DNA of 61,283 nt from BQJD01 sp964350265. GTDB lineage: Bacteria > Pseudomonadota > Gammaproteobacteria > Arenicellales > CAJQKF01. The translations under genes were made by a program, and so were the position numbers. The first letter of the stretch is position 1; every line of letters begins with the position of its first letter. The notes under the pieces were generated by a model. The model was not told the origin of the DNA. It saw only the letters and a program-made list of their open reading frames with translations, and searched no databases. Positions 1 to 8,832 of the stretch are shown here, one piece after another. The stretch lies in the NCBI GenBank assembly GCA_964350265.1, contig CAYGJZ010000012.1, forward strand, positions 1 to 61,283, read 5' to 3'.

Positions 1-92
1 CGACGGTAGCGCAGCCGCGCATGCAGGTTCATGCCCGGGTACAGCCACCATTTCAGGCGAAGACGCAGTGCAGCTTTCCACCCAGTCGCCAC
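1..92 (-). CDS. Partial ORF, probable start of another glycan-modifying methyltransferase
   Basis: Only the first 30 codons lie in the window; the gene runs off the left edge. It opens with GTG at 92, two bases after the TGA of the upstream methyltransferase, and reads VATGWKAALRLRLKWWLYPG followed by MNLHARLRYR. A basic, tryptophan-rich N-terminus ending in a PGxNLHARxRYR-type motif resembles class I SAM methyltransferases of polysaccharide loci. That is recall, not proof, because no SAM motif is visible. The tight spacing makes it the next gene of the same operon. Confidence 0.45.
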   Translation of the reverse strand, partial: MATGWKAALRLRLKWWLYPGMNLHARLRYR

Positions 93-94
93 GA

Positions 95-961
95 TCAGTG
101 TTCCACCGCCTTCTGGATGTACAACAACTCGGCACCGTCGCAGTTCGTGACCAAGGCCGCTCCGCCTTCCCGCCACCGGGCGATCGCGGCGACATTCTCG
201 ATTTCGCTGGACAGATAGGAGACCGTGTTCTGACTTCGCTGCTGCCAGAAGTCCGGGTCGAGCAGCAGCGGATGCTTCAATCCCCAGGATCGCTGCCAGG
301 CCCCTGGATTCCGCTGGCGGTAGGCGGCATGGCCGTTCGGCGTGATGGAAACGAGGTATCCGCCCGAGGCGAGCCTGTCGCACACGTCATCAAGGCACGG
401 CCCCAGGGCCGGGATATGTTCAAACACGTGGGTGGAAAGAATGACATCGTAGCCTTCGCCGAGCGCATCGACCTGGTCCTTCACGTCGACACCCAGGGAT
501 TCCCGGCCAAAACGGGCCCGCGGTCGGGACAACTCGAAGCCCGCCGCCTGGTAGCCTGCTCGTTGCAACTGCCACACGCCGTAGCCCCAGGAGCAGCCGT
601 AGTCGAGGACGCGGGCGCCTGCCGGCAGGTCCAGGGCATCCAGAATGGCGAGATAGCGACGAAAATCCTTGGGTGAACCCGCGAAGCCGCCGTCGAGCAA
701 TGCCGCCAGTTCTGCCTCCCCCGGCATCGTGGTGGTAAACCCGGATTCGTACTGCGACTGGTAGTAGGCCGCCGAACGTCGCTGCTCATCGGTCGGCGTG
801 CGAAACAGCAACCGGCAGTGCTCGCATCGTACCAGCTGCGTCACGAGGTACTTGCGCGCCACTGTCCGTGCGCGGTTCGCACCACAGGAAGGACAGGTGC
901 TGCCCCGGCGCAACAGTCTTCGCACCGCGCTGCGTCCGAGGTATGCCAACCGGTCACGCAT
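95..961 (-). CDS. Class I SAM-dependent methyltransferase with N-terminal zinc ribbon
   Basis: 288 aa from ATG 961, overlapping the upstream glycosyltransferase stop by 8 bp; an in-frame start at 1000 is possible. Two Cys pairs (CPSC 23-26, CEHC 46-49) form a probable zinc ribbon. A Rossmann methyltransferase core follows, with motif I VLDYGCSWGYG at 118-128 and an STHVFEHI segment near 178. This architecture is common in small methyltransferases that decorate surface glycans. The acceptor sugar cannot be read from the sequence. It shares its layout with the gene at 7852-8832. Confidence 0.8.
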   Translation of the reverse strand: MRDRLAYLGRSAVRRLLRRGSTCPSCGANRARTVARKYLVTQLVRCEHCRLLFRTPTDEQRRSAAYYQSQYESGFTTTMPGEAELAALLDGGFAGSPKDFRRYLAILDALDLPAGARVLDYGCSWGYGVWQLQRAGYQAAGFELSRPRARFGRESLGVDVKDQVDALGEGYDVILSTHVFEHIPALGPCLDDVCDRLASGGYLVSITPNGHAAYRQRNPGAWQRSWGLKHPLLLDPDFWQQRSQNTVSYLSSEIENVAAIARWREGGAALVTNCDGAELLYIQKAVEH

Positions 962-2207
962 GGACGGATTGCGCCGGCGAGGGCCGGGTGGAACGTCCAT
1001 CACCGAGGCAGGCCGCGACCAAGTCCGCACCGTACTCACCCAGCCCTCGACGATTCGAAGCCTGGCGGCGCTCCCGAATGGATACGCCCATGTCCCGAAT
1101 GGATTCCACCTCGCGCAGCACGGTGGCCAATGCCTCGACACTGGCGGTTTCCACGATCCAGCCATCCTCGCCGTGCCGTACCGTGGACCCGGCTGCCTCG
1201 GTGGTGAGCACGGGCAGCCCGCGGGCCTGGGCCTCGGCACAGACATTGGCCGACCCCTCCGACAGGGTCGGCAGTACCAGCACGTCCGCCCAGTCCATCT
1301 GCGCCATGACCTGCGAGCGCGGCCTGGCGCCCAGCCACCGCATGCGGGATGCCAGTTCCCCTTGCGCGGTGGCGGAAAGGTGCGACGGCCCCACCAGGCG
1401 CAACTCCGGGGCAACCGGCAACGACTCGACCGCGGCGTGCAGGTACTGGATACCCTTGCGCAACTGCAGCGTGCCCACGAACAGGATGCGCAGCGGCCCC
1501 TCCGGACGCCGACGCGATGGATCAACGCAACGCACCGACGAGCCTTGATCCGGCAGCGGGTAGCGCACCACCACGCAGCGATCGGACGGTCCGCCCGCCT
1601 GTGCCACGGTTTCGGCGACGAAGGGCGAACCACAGATCACGCGATCCGCCAGCGACCACTCGGCGCGCTCCCGCTCCGCCATCGCCCCGGTCGCATCGAT
1701 ATCCCTTGGCGCGCCCTCCCAACCCGGCCAACGTCGCTGCTCGTGCTCGAGCAGTTCCCGGTTCCAGGACCAGGGCGCCGCGGTCTGGTCCAGCACGCAG
1801 CGCAGGCCGTCTTCCCGCGCGGCCTCGAAAATCTCCAGCGCGGCGCCGTTGAAGGCATAGACCGTATCGACATCGCCGAAGCCCTGCGCCACCGAACGAC
1901 GGCCAAAATCCCGGTTCTGGCGCAACCACCGAATCGCGCCCTCGCCCTGCCCCCCCGCCGTGAGCAGGGTTCCCGGCCAGTACAGATCCTTGACCCGTTG
2001 ATCGGGAATGCCCGTCGCCCGCCGATCGAGGTACCGCCGCAGCCGATCCCCCGCATGCAGTTGCGCAACACCAGCCGCAACCCAGCGCCAGGGTCGGCTG
2101 TGGGCGCTGCAGTCGGTATAAAGACGGTGCAGAACGTCATGCGCGTGGAAACCGCGCGGTACCGCGTAGTGACGCCGCGCACCGAGTTGGTACACGTTGA
2201 CCTTCAC
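954..2207 (-). CDS. Glycosyltransferase, GT4-like (GT-B fold)
   Basis: 417 aa from a GTG whose GTGA overlaps the previous stop (4 bp). The C-terminal half carries the GT4 pattern: RILFVGTLQLRKGIQYL, a donor-binding ADVLVLPTLSEGSANV segment and the following EAQARGLPVLTT. The N-terminal acceptor half is divergent. Cytoplasmic retaining glycosyltransferase adding one sugar to the growing glycan is the family role; donor and linkage are unknown. Sixth glycosyltransferase in the direction of transcription. Confidence 0.85.
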   Translation of the reverse strand: MKVNVYQLGARRHYAVPRGFHAHDVLHRLYTDCSAHSRPWRWVAAGVAQLHAGDRLRRYLDRRATGIPDQRVKDLYWPGTLLTAGGQGEGAIRWLRQNRDFGRRSVAQGFGDVDTVYAFNGAALEIFEAAREDGLRCVLDQTAAPWSWNRELLEHEQRRWPGWEGAPRDIDATGAMAERERAEWSLADRVICGSPFVAETVAQAGGPSDRCVVVRYPLPDQGSSVRCVDPSRRRPEGPLRILFVGTLQLRKGIQYLHAAVESLPVAPELRLVGPSHLSATAQGELASRMRWLGARPRSQVMAQMDWADVLVLPTLSEGSANVCAEAQARGLPVLTTEAAGSTVRHGEDGWIVETASVEALATVLREVESIRDMGVSIRERRQASNRRGLGEYGADLVAACLGDGRSTRPSPAQSVHA

Positions 2208-3175
2208 GTCACGTCCCCGCGTGCACAGGGAGCGGGAATCTCTCCCTCCCAGTGTAACGGGCCGTGTGTTGGCAGTTGTCGATGACGACGGTACACCGCG
2301 CGGGACACCGGCGCACGTTTTCGCGCATGTCGCAGGCAGGCAAGCACACCCGCACCCAGGGCGCGCAGTTTCAATGGCAGCAACCGAAACGAGAACCGGT
2401 AGCGCAGGAATCCCGCGATGGTCGCGGGGATGCGCAGGAGAACATCGGGAAACGGCGCGTTCAGGAATTCGCCCAACATCTGGTTCCGCCCCGCGAAGTA
2501 CCAGATACGGGAAGTATCCCGGCTCGGGCTGACCATGTGCACGATGGGCGCCCCGTCACCATAGGCAATGCGCCAGCCCGACGAACGCATGCGCAGGCAC
2601 AGGTCGCGTTCTTCGTGCTGGTGCACGTAGAACTCCCGGTAGCCGTTCTCCGCCAGGACGGCCTCGCGTCGCACGGCATGGGCGCAACCGATGTAGTTGC
2701 GCAGTTCATCTCCCGCCGCCGAGCGAAACGGACTGTCCAGGCTGGACTTCGAACGCCGGTTGCGCGGCTCGATGTAGGGTAGCGCCAGGGCGCCGAGCGA
2801 CGGTTCTGCTTGAAACGCTTCCACAACGCGCCTGGCCGTATCCGTTGACGTGAAGTAGGCATCATCATCCAGGGAGATCACGATCGGTGCCAGGGCGTCA
2901 CGAAAGCCGCGATTTCGGTTAACGATGTAGCCGCGCTGAACAGCATCTGAGAACAAGCGCACGCTGGGAAACAGACTGGGCACGTCAAGGGCCGTATCGT
3001 CGTCCGACGCGTCGTCATAGACGAGCACTTCCAGATTTAGCCCTGTTTGAGCCAGGCAAGACTCGATAGTGAGGCGCAAATCACGGCAACGGTTCCTTGT
3101 TGCTATCACGACCGCTACCTCGGGGACCGACTCTGTCGAACCGATGATCGCTTCAGAACGCACGATGGAACCCAT
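2204..3175 (-). CDS. Family 2 glycosyltransferase
   Basis: GT-A fold enzyme, about 323 aa from ATG 3175; a TTG at 3196 would add seven residues. The N-terminus VAVVIATRNRCRDLRLTIES and the YDDASDDD and VISLDDDAYF acidic motifs are typical of GT2 nucleotide-sugar/metal binding. A catalytic-region QHEERDLCLRMRSSGW follows. It overlaps the upstream methyltransferase by 23 bp from ATG 3175 and has a 4-bp overlap with the downstream GT4 gene. The sugar donor is unknown. Confidence 0.85.
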   Translation of the reverse strand: MGSIVRSEAIIGSTESVPEVAVVIATRNRCRDLRLTIESCLAQTGLNLEVLVYDDASDDDTALDVPSLFPSVRLFSDAVQRGYIVNRNRGFRDALAPIVISLDDDAYFTSTDTARRVVEAFQAEPSLGALALPYIEPRNRRSKSSLDSPFRSAAGDELRNYIGCAHAVRREAVLAENGYREFYVHQHEERDLCLRMRSSGWRIAYGDGAPIVHMVSPSRDTSRIWYFAGRNQMLGEFLNAPFPDVLLRIPATIAGFLRYRFSFRLLPLKLRALGAGVLACLRHARKRAPVSRAVYRRHRQLPTHGPLHWEGEIPAPCARGDVT

Positions 3176-3863
3176 AGTCCGGTTCGTAGTCTTCAATCTT
3201 CCGAAAGTACCGGTCTCGGCTAGAACGCCCCTCGATTCTCTTTACGAGAGAAAACAGTGGGTTGCGTCCGTTGAACACACGGGGAAGACCGACGTCCAGC
3301 TCCTCGTACCGTCGGTATCTCTGCAAGAATTTCAGGGTCTTGAACACGGGTCTCCAGCCGCAATCATTGAAGCCGACAACACCATCTACGTCGAGCAATC
3401 GATCCGCGTAGAAAAAGTCCGTGAACACGTGATCGAAGTTGTGGTTACCGTCGATATACACCATGTCCGGACGCAGCCCTTCGAGTAACAGCCTCGGTAG
3501 CACACGATAGCTAAAATCTTGATAGTGCTGATGTATCTCCGTACAACCCGCCATCGAAACATGATGCATGGCAACTTCCCTGCCAGAAGGCCATCCCACG
3601 TAGGGATCAATGGAAACTAGTCGTCCGCGTCCATTTGCGCGCAACCCGTCCAGGATGGACAACGTCGACACACCGAAGGCCATGCCGACTTCCACAACGA
3701 GACCGGGTTGCTGCGCGCGTACGACCCGACGCAACGCATCACTGTTCTCTCGCGATATGTTCGCAATCACACGAATGGTTCGGCCATCCGGATGTTGCAC
3801 GCTTCCGGTTCGGAATATCTGTCCCAGGACTTCTCCAGGGTCCGTTCGCAAGGTCTCTGTCAT
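3153..3863 (-). CDS. Class I SAM methyltransferase (Methyltransf_24-like)
   Basis: 236 aa from ATG 3863 (ATGA overlap with the SDR stop). Motif I LVVEVGMAFGVSTLSIL, the acidic end of strand 2 (LVSIDP) and a DMVYIDGNHNFDHV segment match the small methyltransferases grouped with cephalosporin hydroxylase and Methyltransf_24, often found in glycan loci. The base composition is clearly more AT-rich than in flanking operons. The target is likely a sugar hydroxyl, but this is inference. Confidence 0.75.
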   Translation of the reverse strand: MTETLRTDPGEVLGQIFRTGSVQHPDGRTIRVIANISRENSDALRRVVRAQQPGLVVEVGMAFGVSTLSILDGLRANGRGRLVSIDPYVGWPSGREVAMHHVSMAGCTEIHQHYQDFSYRVLPRLLLEGLRPDMVYIDGNHNFDHVFTDFFYADRLLDVDGVVGFNDCGWRPVFKTLKFLQRYRRYEELDVGLPRVFNGRNPLFSLVKRIEGRSSRDRYFRKIEDYEPDYGFHRAF

Positions 3864-4783
3864 TGTTGGGATACGATGGAAGGCTTTGAACGGTGTTTGA
3901 GATCATTGACAGTTTCGCGCATACCCTTTTGAAACTCGGTCAGTGGTCGGAAGCCCAGTTCCGCGATAGCACGAACAGCCGCGCTCATGTGATACAACTC
4001 GCCATGAAACGTTTCGCCGTCGGCATCCAGTTCCGAATCGGCTAGGCCCATGGCCATCATTACCGCCTTCGCCACCTCCAGCATGCTCCGTGCCTGACCC
4101 GAGGCGATGTTGTATACCGCACCGGGATTGCCGTTCGCCATAATGATCTCCATTGCACGGGCCACATCGTCCACGTAGAGATAGTCTCTGGTCTGCCCAC
4201 CATCTCCGCGCACCACCAGTTTTTCTGGCTGTTCGAGCAGTCGATGGTAGAAATCGTGGATGGCGAAACGACGCATGCCTGGACCGAAAACACTGAAGAT
4301 CCGTGCAATGCGCACATCAACGCCGTAACTCTTGTGAAAGGCAAAGCAATAACCCTCCGAGGCCATTTTCGCCGCACCATAGGGTGACGACGGTCGCAAT
4401 GCCGTGTCCTCGCGAAAGGGGTCAGGTGCGGCACTGTCGTAGACCGACCCACTGGAAGGGAACACCATGCGGCAACCGGCGTTTCTCACGGACTCGAGGA
4501 TGCGGAACGTCATCGCCAGGTTGCCCGCGAAGTCCTCGGCCGGGCTGGCTACCGACAGGCGAACGTCCGCACTTCCCGCCAGGTGGAACAGCCACGTCCG
4601 AGGGGTAAGCCAGGCATCTATGGAACCGGGCCTGGAAAGATCGACCTCGTGGTCTACCGTTTCTTCGGCACCCGGTCGGCTGATACGGCCGAGTCCAGTG
4701 ACTTCGTAGCCCTGTGCCCTCAGCAAGCGAACCAACGGTTGGCCCAGGAAGCCCCCAGCACCGGTGACCACCACTGGAATCAA
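3860..4783 (-). CDS. NAD(P)-dependent sugar epimerase/dehydratase (extended SDR)
   Basis: 307 aa, starting at a TTG that overlaps the upstream TGA (TTGA). The nucleotide-binding VTGAGGFLGQPLV motif is at the N-terminus. SSGSVYD and SPYGAAKMASE supply the Ser and the Tyr-x3-Lys of an active SDR. A RDYLYVDDVARA segment is typical of UDP-, dTDP- or GDP-sugar epimerases and reductases. It could be the reductase that completes GDP-6-deoxysugar synthesis with gmd elsewhere in the window, or a 4-epimerase; sequence alone does not decide. Confidence 0.85.
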   Translation of the reverse strand: MIPVVVTGAGGFLGQPLVRLLRAQGYEVTGLGRISRPGAEETVDHEVDLSRPGSIDAWLTPRTWLFHLAGSADVRLSVASPAEDFAGNLAMTFRILESVRNAGCRMVFPSSGSVYDSAAPDPFREDTALRPSSPYGAAKMASEGYCFAFHKSYGVDVRIARIFSVFGPGMRRFAIHDFYHRLLEQPEKLVVRGDGGQTRDYLYVDDVARAMEIIMANGNPGAVYNIASGQARSMLEVAKAVMMAMGLADSELDADGETFHGELYHMSAAVRAIAELGFRPLTEFQKGMRETVNDLKHRSKPSIVSQQ

Positions 4784-5931
4784 TGGTGCTCCACGCTGGC
4801 ATCGCCGTGAAATCCCGGGTAGGCCGCGGCGACGATCGCGCGTGTCATCGCCCGGGTGGTGAACACCTCGAGGACCCGCGCCCTGCCCTGTGCGGCCATC
4901 ATCTCGTGCTGACGCGGTTGCGTTACGAGGTTACGCAATGCATTCGCCAACACGCCTGGATCGCCTGGCTTGAGCAAGCGTCCGTGCACTTGGTCCGTGA
5001 TGACTTCAGCCGCACCGCCCACATCGCTCGCGAGCACAGGGAGTCCACTGGCCAACGCTTCGAGAATCGTCGTGGGCAAACCCTCTGCCTCCACCGACGG
5101 TACCAGGAAGGCGTCGATGGAACGATAGAAAGCATCGGCATCTGGCACCGGTCCCAAACGATCCACCTGGTTGGAAAGGTCGAGACGGCGAATGGCTTCA
5201 TCCACTCGCTCTTCATCGGACAACGTTCCCTTGCCTGCCAGCCGCAACCGTAGGACGATCCCCTGGTCGCGTAACAACGCAAGCGCCTCCAAGGCGATAT
5301 GATGACCCTTCTCAAAGGACAGGTTCGACATCATGCCAAGAACCGGCACGGTTGCGGGAAGGCGCCTGGGCTCCAGGTCCCGGAATCGATCCACGTCGAT
5401 TCCGTTGTGGCAGGTAACGATGCGTTTCGGGTCGACCCTCCAATGTTCGATGGCGTGTTGGCGACAGGCCTCCGAAACGGCAACGAACCGACGATTCCCC
5501 CGCGCCAGCACCCACCCAGTCGACCTGGTGCGAAGGCGGCCCTGAAGACGTCGATCATTTCGGTTCCCCCGTCGATCAACCACGTGCACAACATGACACG
5601 CATCGCTGCTCCGTAGTGCCAGCGCCGATACGAGGTGCGATGCCCACAGGTAGCTGTGTACGACCGCGGGTCGCTTCTCCCGCACCAATCGTCGCAACCG
5701 GTTCTTCGTGGCCAGCAACTCGGGCAAGTTTCGGTATGCGCCGGAAAAGCCAAGAAACTGAACCGGGACTTGCAATTGTGCAAGGAGCGTGTTGCTTGCC
5801 GTGTCGTCTCCACCCAACACAACGACCTCGGACCGAGATTGCTCGTTCAGTTCCTGCATGACACGCAAGTGGCGAGCCAGCAGGTGCTGCGTCCCGCCCA
5901 TTCGAAGGTCGTTGATCACATGCAGAATCAC
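4780..5931 (-). CDS. Glycosyltransferase family 4
   Basis: 383 aa from GTG 5931 (GTGA overlap). The N-terminus ILHVINDLRMGGTQHLLARH is the classic GT4 acceptor-loop signature. The C-terminal half has VLGMMSNLSFEKGHHIALEA, LRLAGKGTLSDEE and the donor-site VPSVEAEGLPTTILEALASG motif with its EX7E pair. Retaining GT-B enzyme, probably acting on the lipid-linked intermediate at the inner membrane. Donor not determinable. Confidence 0.9.
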   Translation of the reverse strand: MILHVINDLRMGGTQHLLARHLRVMQELNEQSRSEVVVLGGDDTASNTLLAQLQVPVQFLGFSGAYRNLPELLATKNRLRRLVREKRPAVVHSYLWASHLVSALALRSSDACHVVHVVDRRGNRNDRRLQGRLRTRSTGWVLARGNRRFVAVSEACRQHAIEHWRVDPKRIVTCHNGIDVDRFRDLEPRRLPATVPVLGMMSNLSFEKGHHIALEALALLRDQGIVLRLRLAGKGTLSDEERVDEAIRRLDLSNQVDRLGPVPDADAFYRSIDAFLVPSVEAEGLPTTILEALASGLPVLASDVGGAAEVITDQVHGRLLKPGDPGVLANALRNLVTQPRQHEMMAAQGRARVLEVFTTRAMTRAIVAAAYPGFHGDASVEHH

Positions 5932-6908
5932 TGGCCCGAGGAAACGCCACCAGAGGCATTGGCCACAACGCGCCTGTCCCGGACACTGCGCATGCAGTTC
6001 GCCAGCGACTCCGTTCGTCGAAAGCCAAAGATCCGAAACACCAGCCGGCCCGGCAATGAGTACACGCGGTGAACACTACCAGGGCTGATGTCCAAGGCAC
6101 GGGACTTCCAGGTTTCGGCGAGCTGTGGCTCTTTCGCCACCATCCCGCGTGCCGCCTTGAGCATCATCGCCGCGCAGGCCGTGCGGTATTCCGTGGTCAG
6201 TCGTCCTTCCGCCTCGAGCCTGCGAAAGACATTTTCGGCAATGGTGGCGCGCTGGACATCCACCGCCACGGGGTTGCTGGTACCAATACTGCCTGATCGC
6301 CTGCGGATGGTGAACAGGACATCGGGGAGATACAGGAAACGCACGCCAGCCAACGCCAGTTTCAAATGGAAATCCCGATCCTGTGCACAGGGGAGTGACT
6401 CGTCGAAACCGCCAACATGTTCCACGACTGGTCGGGCATGCAGCGGCGCCGGGGTTGGCAGATCTCCGGACAGCATGAAGGGAATGGCGTCTTCGCCTGC
6501 CTCCGATCGATTCCATTGCATCGGCTCCGGTTCGCCCGGATCAAGAGCGATCACCCGGTGGCGCGAGTACACGAGCACGTTCCGACGACCAACCATCTGC
6601 TCCATGGATCGGGCCACCTTCTCCGGATGCAACAGATCGTCTGCATCGAGAAACTGGACGTAGTCCCCTCGACAAAGGGCAAGTCCACGATTCCTCGCTG
6701 CACAGGCACCGCGGTTCGGTCCGGTCTCCCACCGAACCTGGTCGTCGAACCTCTCCAGTACAGAACAGGTTCCATCCGTGGACCCATCATCCACGACCAC
6801 GACCTCCTTCCTTGACCAGGTTTGTGCCAGCGCGCTGGACACGGCGTCACCGACGAAGGCCTCGGCGTTGTGGCACGGTATGACAATGGAAACGAGCGGA
6901 ACACTCAT
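5928..6908 (-). CDS. Family 2 glycosyltransferase (tandem paralogue A)
   Basis: 326 aa from ATG 6908, chosen because it forms an ATGA with the upstream stop; a longer frame to 6932 would overlap more. SIVIPCHNAEAFVGDAVSSA, VVVDDGSTDGT and a QFLDADDLLHPEK (DxD-type) motif define a GT2. The C-terminal about 100 residues are helical and lack membrane spans. It is clearly related to the gene immediately upstream (6905-7855), suggesting tandem duplication and two successive transfer steps. Confidence 0.88.
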   Translation of the reverse strand: MSVPLVSIVIPCHNAEAFVGDAVSSALAQTWSRKEVVVVDDGSTDGTCSVLERFDDQVRWETGPNRGACAARNRGLALCRGDYVQFLDADDLLHPEKVARSMEQMVGRRNVLVYSRHRVIALDPGEPEPMQWNRSEAGEDAIPFMLSGDLPTPAPLHARPVVEHVGGFDESLPCAQDRDFHLKLALAGVRFLYLPDVLFTIRRRSGSIGTSNPVAVDVQRATIAENVFRRLEAEGRLTTEYRTACAAMMLKAARGMVAKEPQLAETWKSRALDISPGSVHRVYSLPGRLVFRIFGFRRTESLANCMRSVRDRRVVANASGGVSSGQ

Positions 6909-7855
6909 GCCCTGGCACCACCCGGAAACCATTTTCGTTTTACCGAGACCAGCCGCTCCGTGACCACTGGCCCGACGCTGCGCGCCAGCATCCTTGCGGC
7001 ATCATCGTATGCCCAGTCGAGTCCTCCGCGCCGATGGATTTCCCTGGCCTGGCGGAAGCTCGCCATCGCCTCGCTCCGGTAACCCCTTTGAAGGAACGCC
7101 CGCGCATCGCGCGCAAGAAATCCGGCAAAAGCGGCTCGCCGCCGATCGGTCAGGTTGCCGGAACCCTGCAACAAACCGATGGCATGGTCTGCTATCCCAC
7201 GATGCTCGCGAAGCACGCGGACGAAGTCTTCCGAGACGCTTCCGGGCGTCTTTCGGATGGTGATGAGCTTCTCGGCAAGAAACCGGAAGCCGTGCCCAGC
7301 ACAGGCGAGCCGAAGATGAAGATCCCGCTCCTGTGAACAGGGCAAGGCCTCTCGGAAACCATCAACACGCAGCAGTCGTTCTCTCGAATGTATCGGCGTC
7401 GATGTCGTGATGCCATAGTGTTTCAGAATGAATACGACTGCATCGTCTTCGTCGACACGTGGAGAAGACAGGCTTTCGTCAACCCGGCCATCCGAACTCA
7501 CACGACGGTAGTCACAGTACACGATGTCGTTTGGATACTTGGACGCCAGAGACAACTGCCGGGCGATCTTGTCCCTGTCCAGCAGGTCGTCGGCATCGAG
7601 GAGCTGAATCCATGACCCGGCCGCCTCCCTTATGCCCCGGTTTCTTGCGGCGCCTCCACCTTGGTTATCCTGTTTCACGATCCGAATTCTCCCCGAGAAA
7701 CGTGAAACGACTTGTTGTGAACCATCCGTCGACCCGTCATCCACAACGACAATTTCTACTTTCGGGTAGCTTTGCAGCAACGCCGACTCGACGGCTTCAC
7801 CCACGGTGTCCTCGGCGTTGTAGCAGGGAATGACGACGGAAACGAGGTCGTTCAA
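6905..7855 (-). CDS. Family 2 glycosyltransferase (tandem paralogue B)
   Basis: 316 aa from TTG 7855, forming a TTGA overlap with the upstream methyltransferase stop. SVVIPCYNAEDTVGEAVESA, VVVDDGSTDGSQ and QLLDADDLLDRDK are GT2 hallmarks, followed by EALPCSQERDLHLRLACAGH. That block is matched closely by SLPCAQDRDFHLKLALAGV in the next gene, which supports duplication. Donor unknown. Confidence 0.88.
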   Translation of the reverse strand: MNDLVSVVIPCYNAEDTVGEAVESALLQSYPKVEIVVVDDGSTDGSQQVVSRFSGRIRIVKQDNQGGGAARNRGIREAAGSWIQLLDADDLLDRDKIARQLSLASKYPNDIVYCDYRRVSSDGRVDESLSSPRVDEDDAVVFILKHYGITTSTPIHSRERLLRVDGFREALPCSQERDLHLRLACAGHGFRFLAEKLITIRKTPGSVSEDFVRVLREHRGIADHAIGLLQGSGNLTDRRRAAFAGFLARDARAFLQRGYRSEAMASFRQAREIHRRGGLDWAYDDAARMLARSVGPVVTERLVSVKRKWFPGGARA

Positions 7856-8832
7856 GTTGACTGGCGTCGCAACAATCGTTGCAGGTGGTAGCGGGTCGAC
7901 GCAGGCCAGGTGCGGGGGGCCGACAACCGGTACTGGATCCGCAGCAACGACGATGGACGCAGGTACTTGTCCAGGCTGGACGGGTCGCGACGCTCCACGA
8001 CTTCAGGCTGAGACTGAACACCCTTTGCGATGGCACGCACCACCCGAACCCATCCATTCCGGGTAAGCATGGTACCCGGTCGAACCCTGCAAACCCGGTA
8101 GCCGGAAACCCGCAAGCAGCTTTCCAGGCTTTCCGGGTCGAAGAAATTGACGTGGGTCACCGGTTCGACCATGTGTGGCGTGCGAGTCCAGCACTCCAGT
8201 GGCACCTCGACGAACAACACCCCGCCTTCGCCGAGGAAGTTTCGGAGGCTTTCCAGGAGCTGAACGGGTTCGGCAACGTGCTCCAGCACATGGCTGACGA
8301 CGATCACGTCGTAGCGGTTTGACTTCGGAACATCCTCCAGGGAAGTGCCCAGTCTGCGTACACCGTCACGAGGGCTCGGGTGGTAATCGACGAGATCGCA
8401 CTGATGCCCGTGTCGAACGAATCGGTCCAGCAGTTCGCCGCTGCCGCCGCCAAAATCGAGAATCTTCAGTTTCGATACGGGCGGGACACGCGGCATGATC
8501 TCTGCATACAGCCTCTTTGACTTCCACCTGGCGATACGGTCATCTGTGCTGTCGCCGTTCCGGGGACGGACATGCCTGCCCAGGTACCGATACTTTGCGT
8601 CGAGGTCCGCACGATCCGGCCGTGGCGCGTACACGATCAGGCCACACTGCCGACATTGGAGGAACGTCAACTCGAACTGTTCGGATTCCGGACACCAGAC
8701 GTCGAACAGCACACGGTACCGGCTACGCACATAGTCCGTTTGTTGTTCTGCATCGGCCTTGAGGAAGGTCCTGGAACCCATTCGTCTCCAGTCCTCGACG
8801 CTGCACACCGGGCAATGGAAGTCCCTGTTCAA
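7852..8832 (-). CDS. Class I SAM methyltransferase with N-terminal zinc ribbon
   Basis: 326 aa if translation starts at TTG 8832, whose TTGA overlaps the stop of the upstream gene; the open frame extends further but runs inside that gene. CPVC (7-10) and CRQC (60-63) suggest zinc binding. KLKILDFGGGSGELLDRF is motif I and VSHVLEHVAEPVQLLESL is the post-motif helix. Same domain order as the methyltransferase at 95-961. Likely a glycan O-methyltransferase; the specific position is unknown. Confidence 0.8.
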   Translation of the reverse strand: MNRDFHCPVCSVEDWRRMGSRTFLKADAEQQTDYVRSRYRVLFDVWCPESEQFELTFLQCRQCGLIVYAPRPDRADLDAKYRYLGRHVRPRNGDSTDDRIARWKSKRLYAEIMPRVPPVSKLKILDFGGGSGELLDRFVRHGHQCDLVDYHPSPRDGVRRLGTSLEDVPKSNRYDVIVVSHVLEHVAEPVQLLESLRNFLGEGGVLFVEVPLECWTRTPHMVEPVTHVNFFDPESLESCLRVSGYRVCRVRPGTMLTRNGWVRVVRAIAKGVQSQPEVVERRDPSSLDKYLRPSSLLRIQYRLSAPRTWPASTRYHLQRLLRRQST

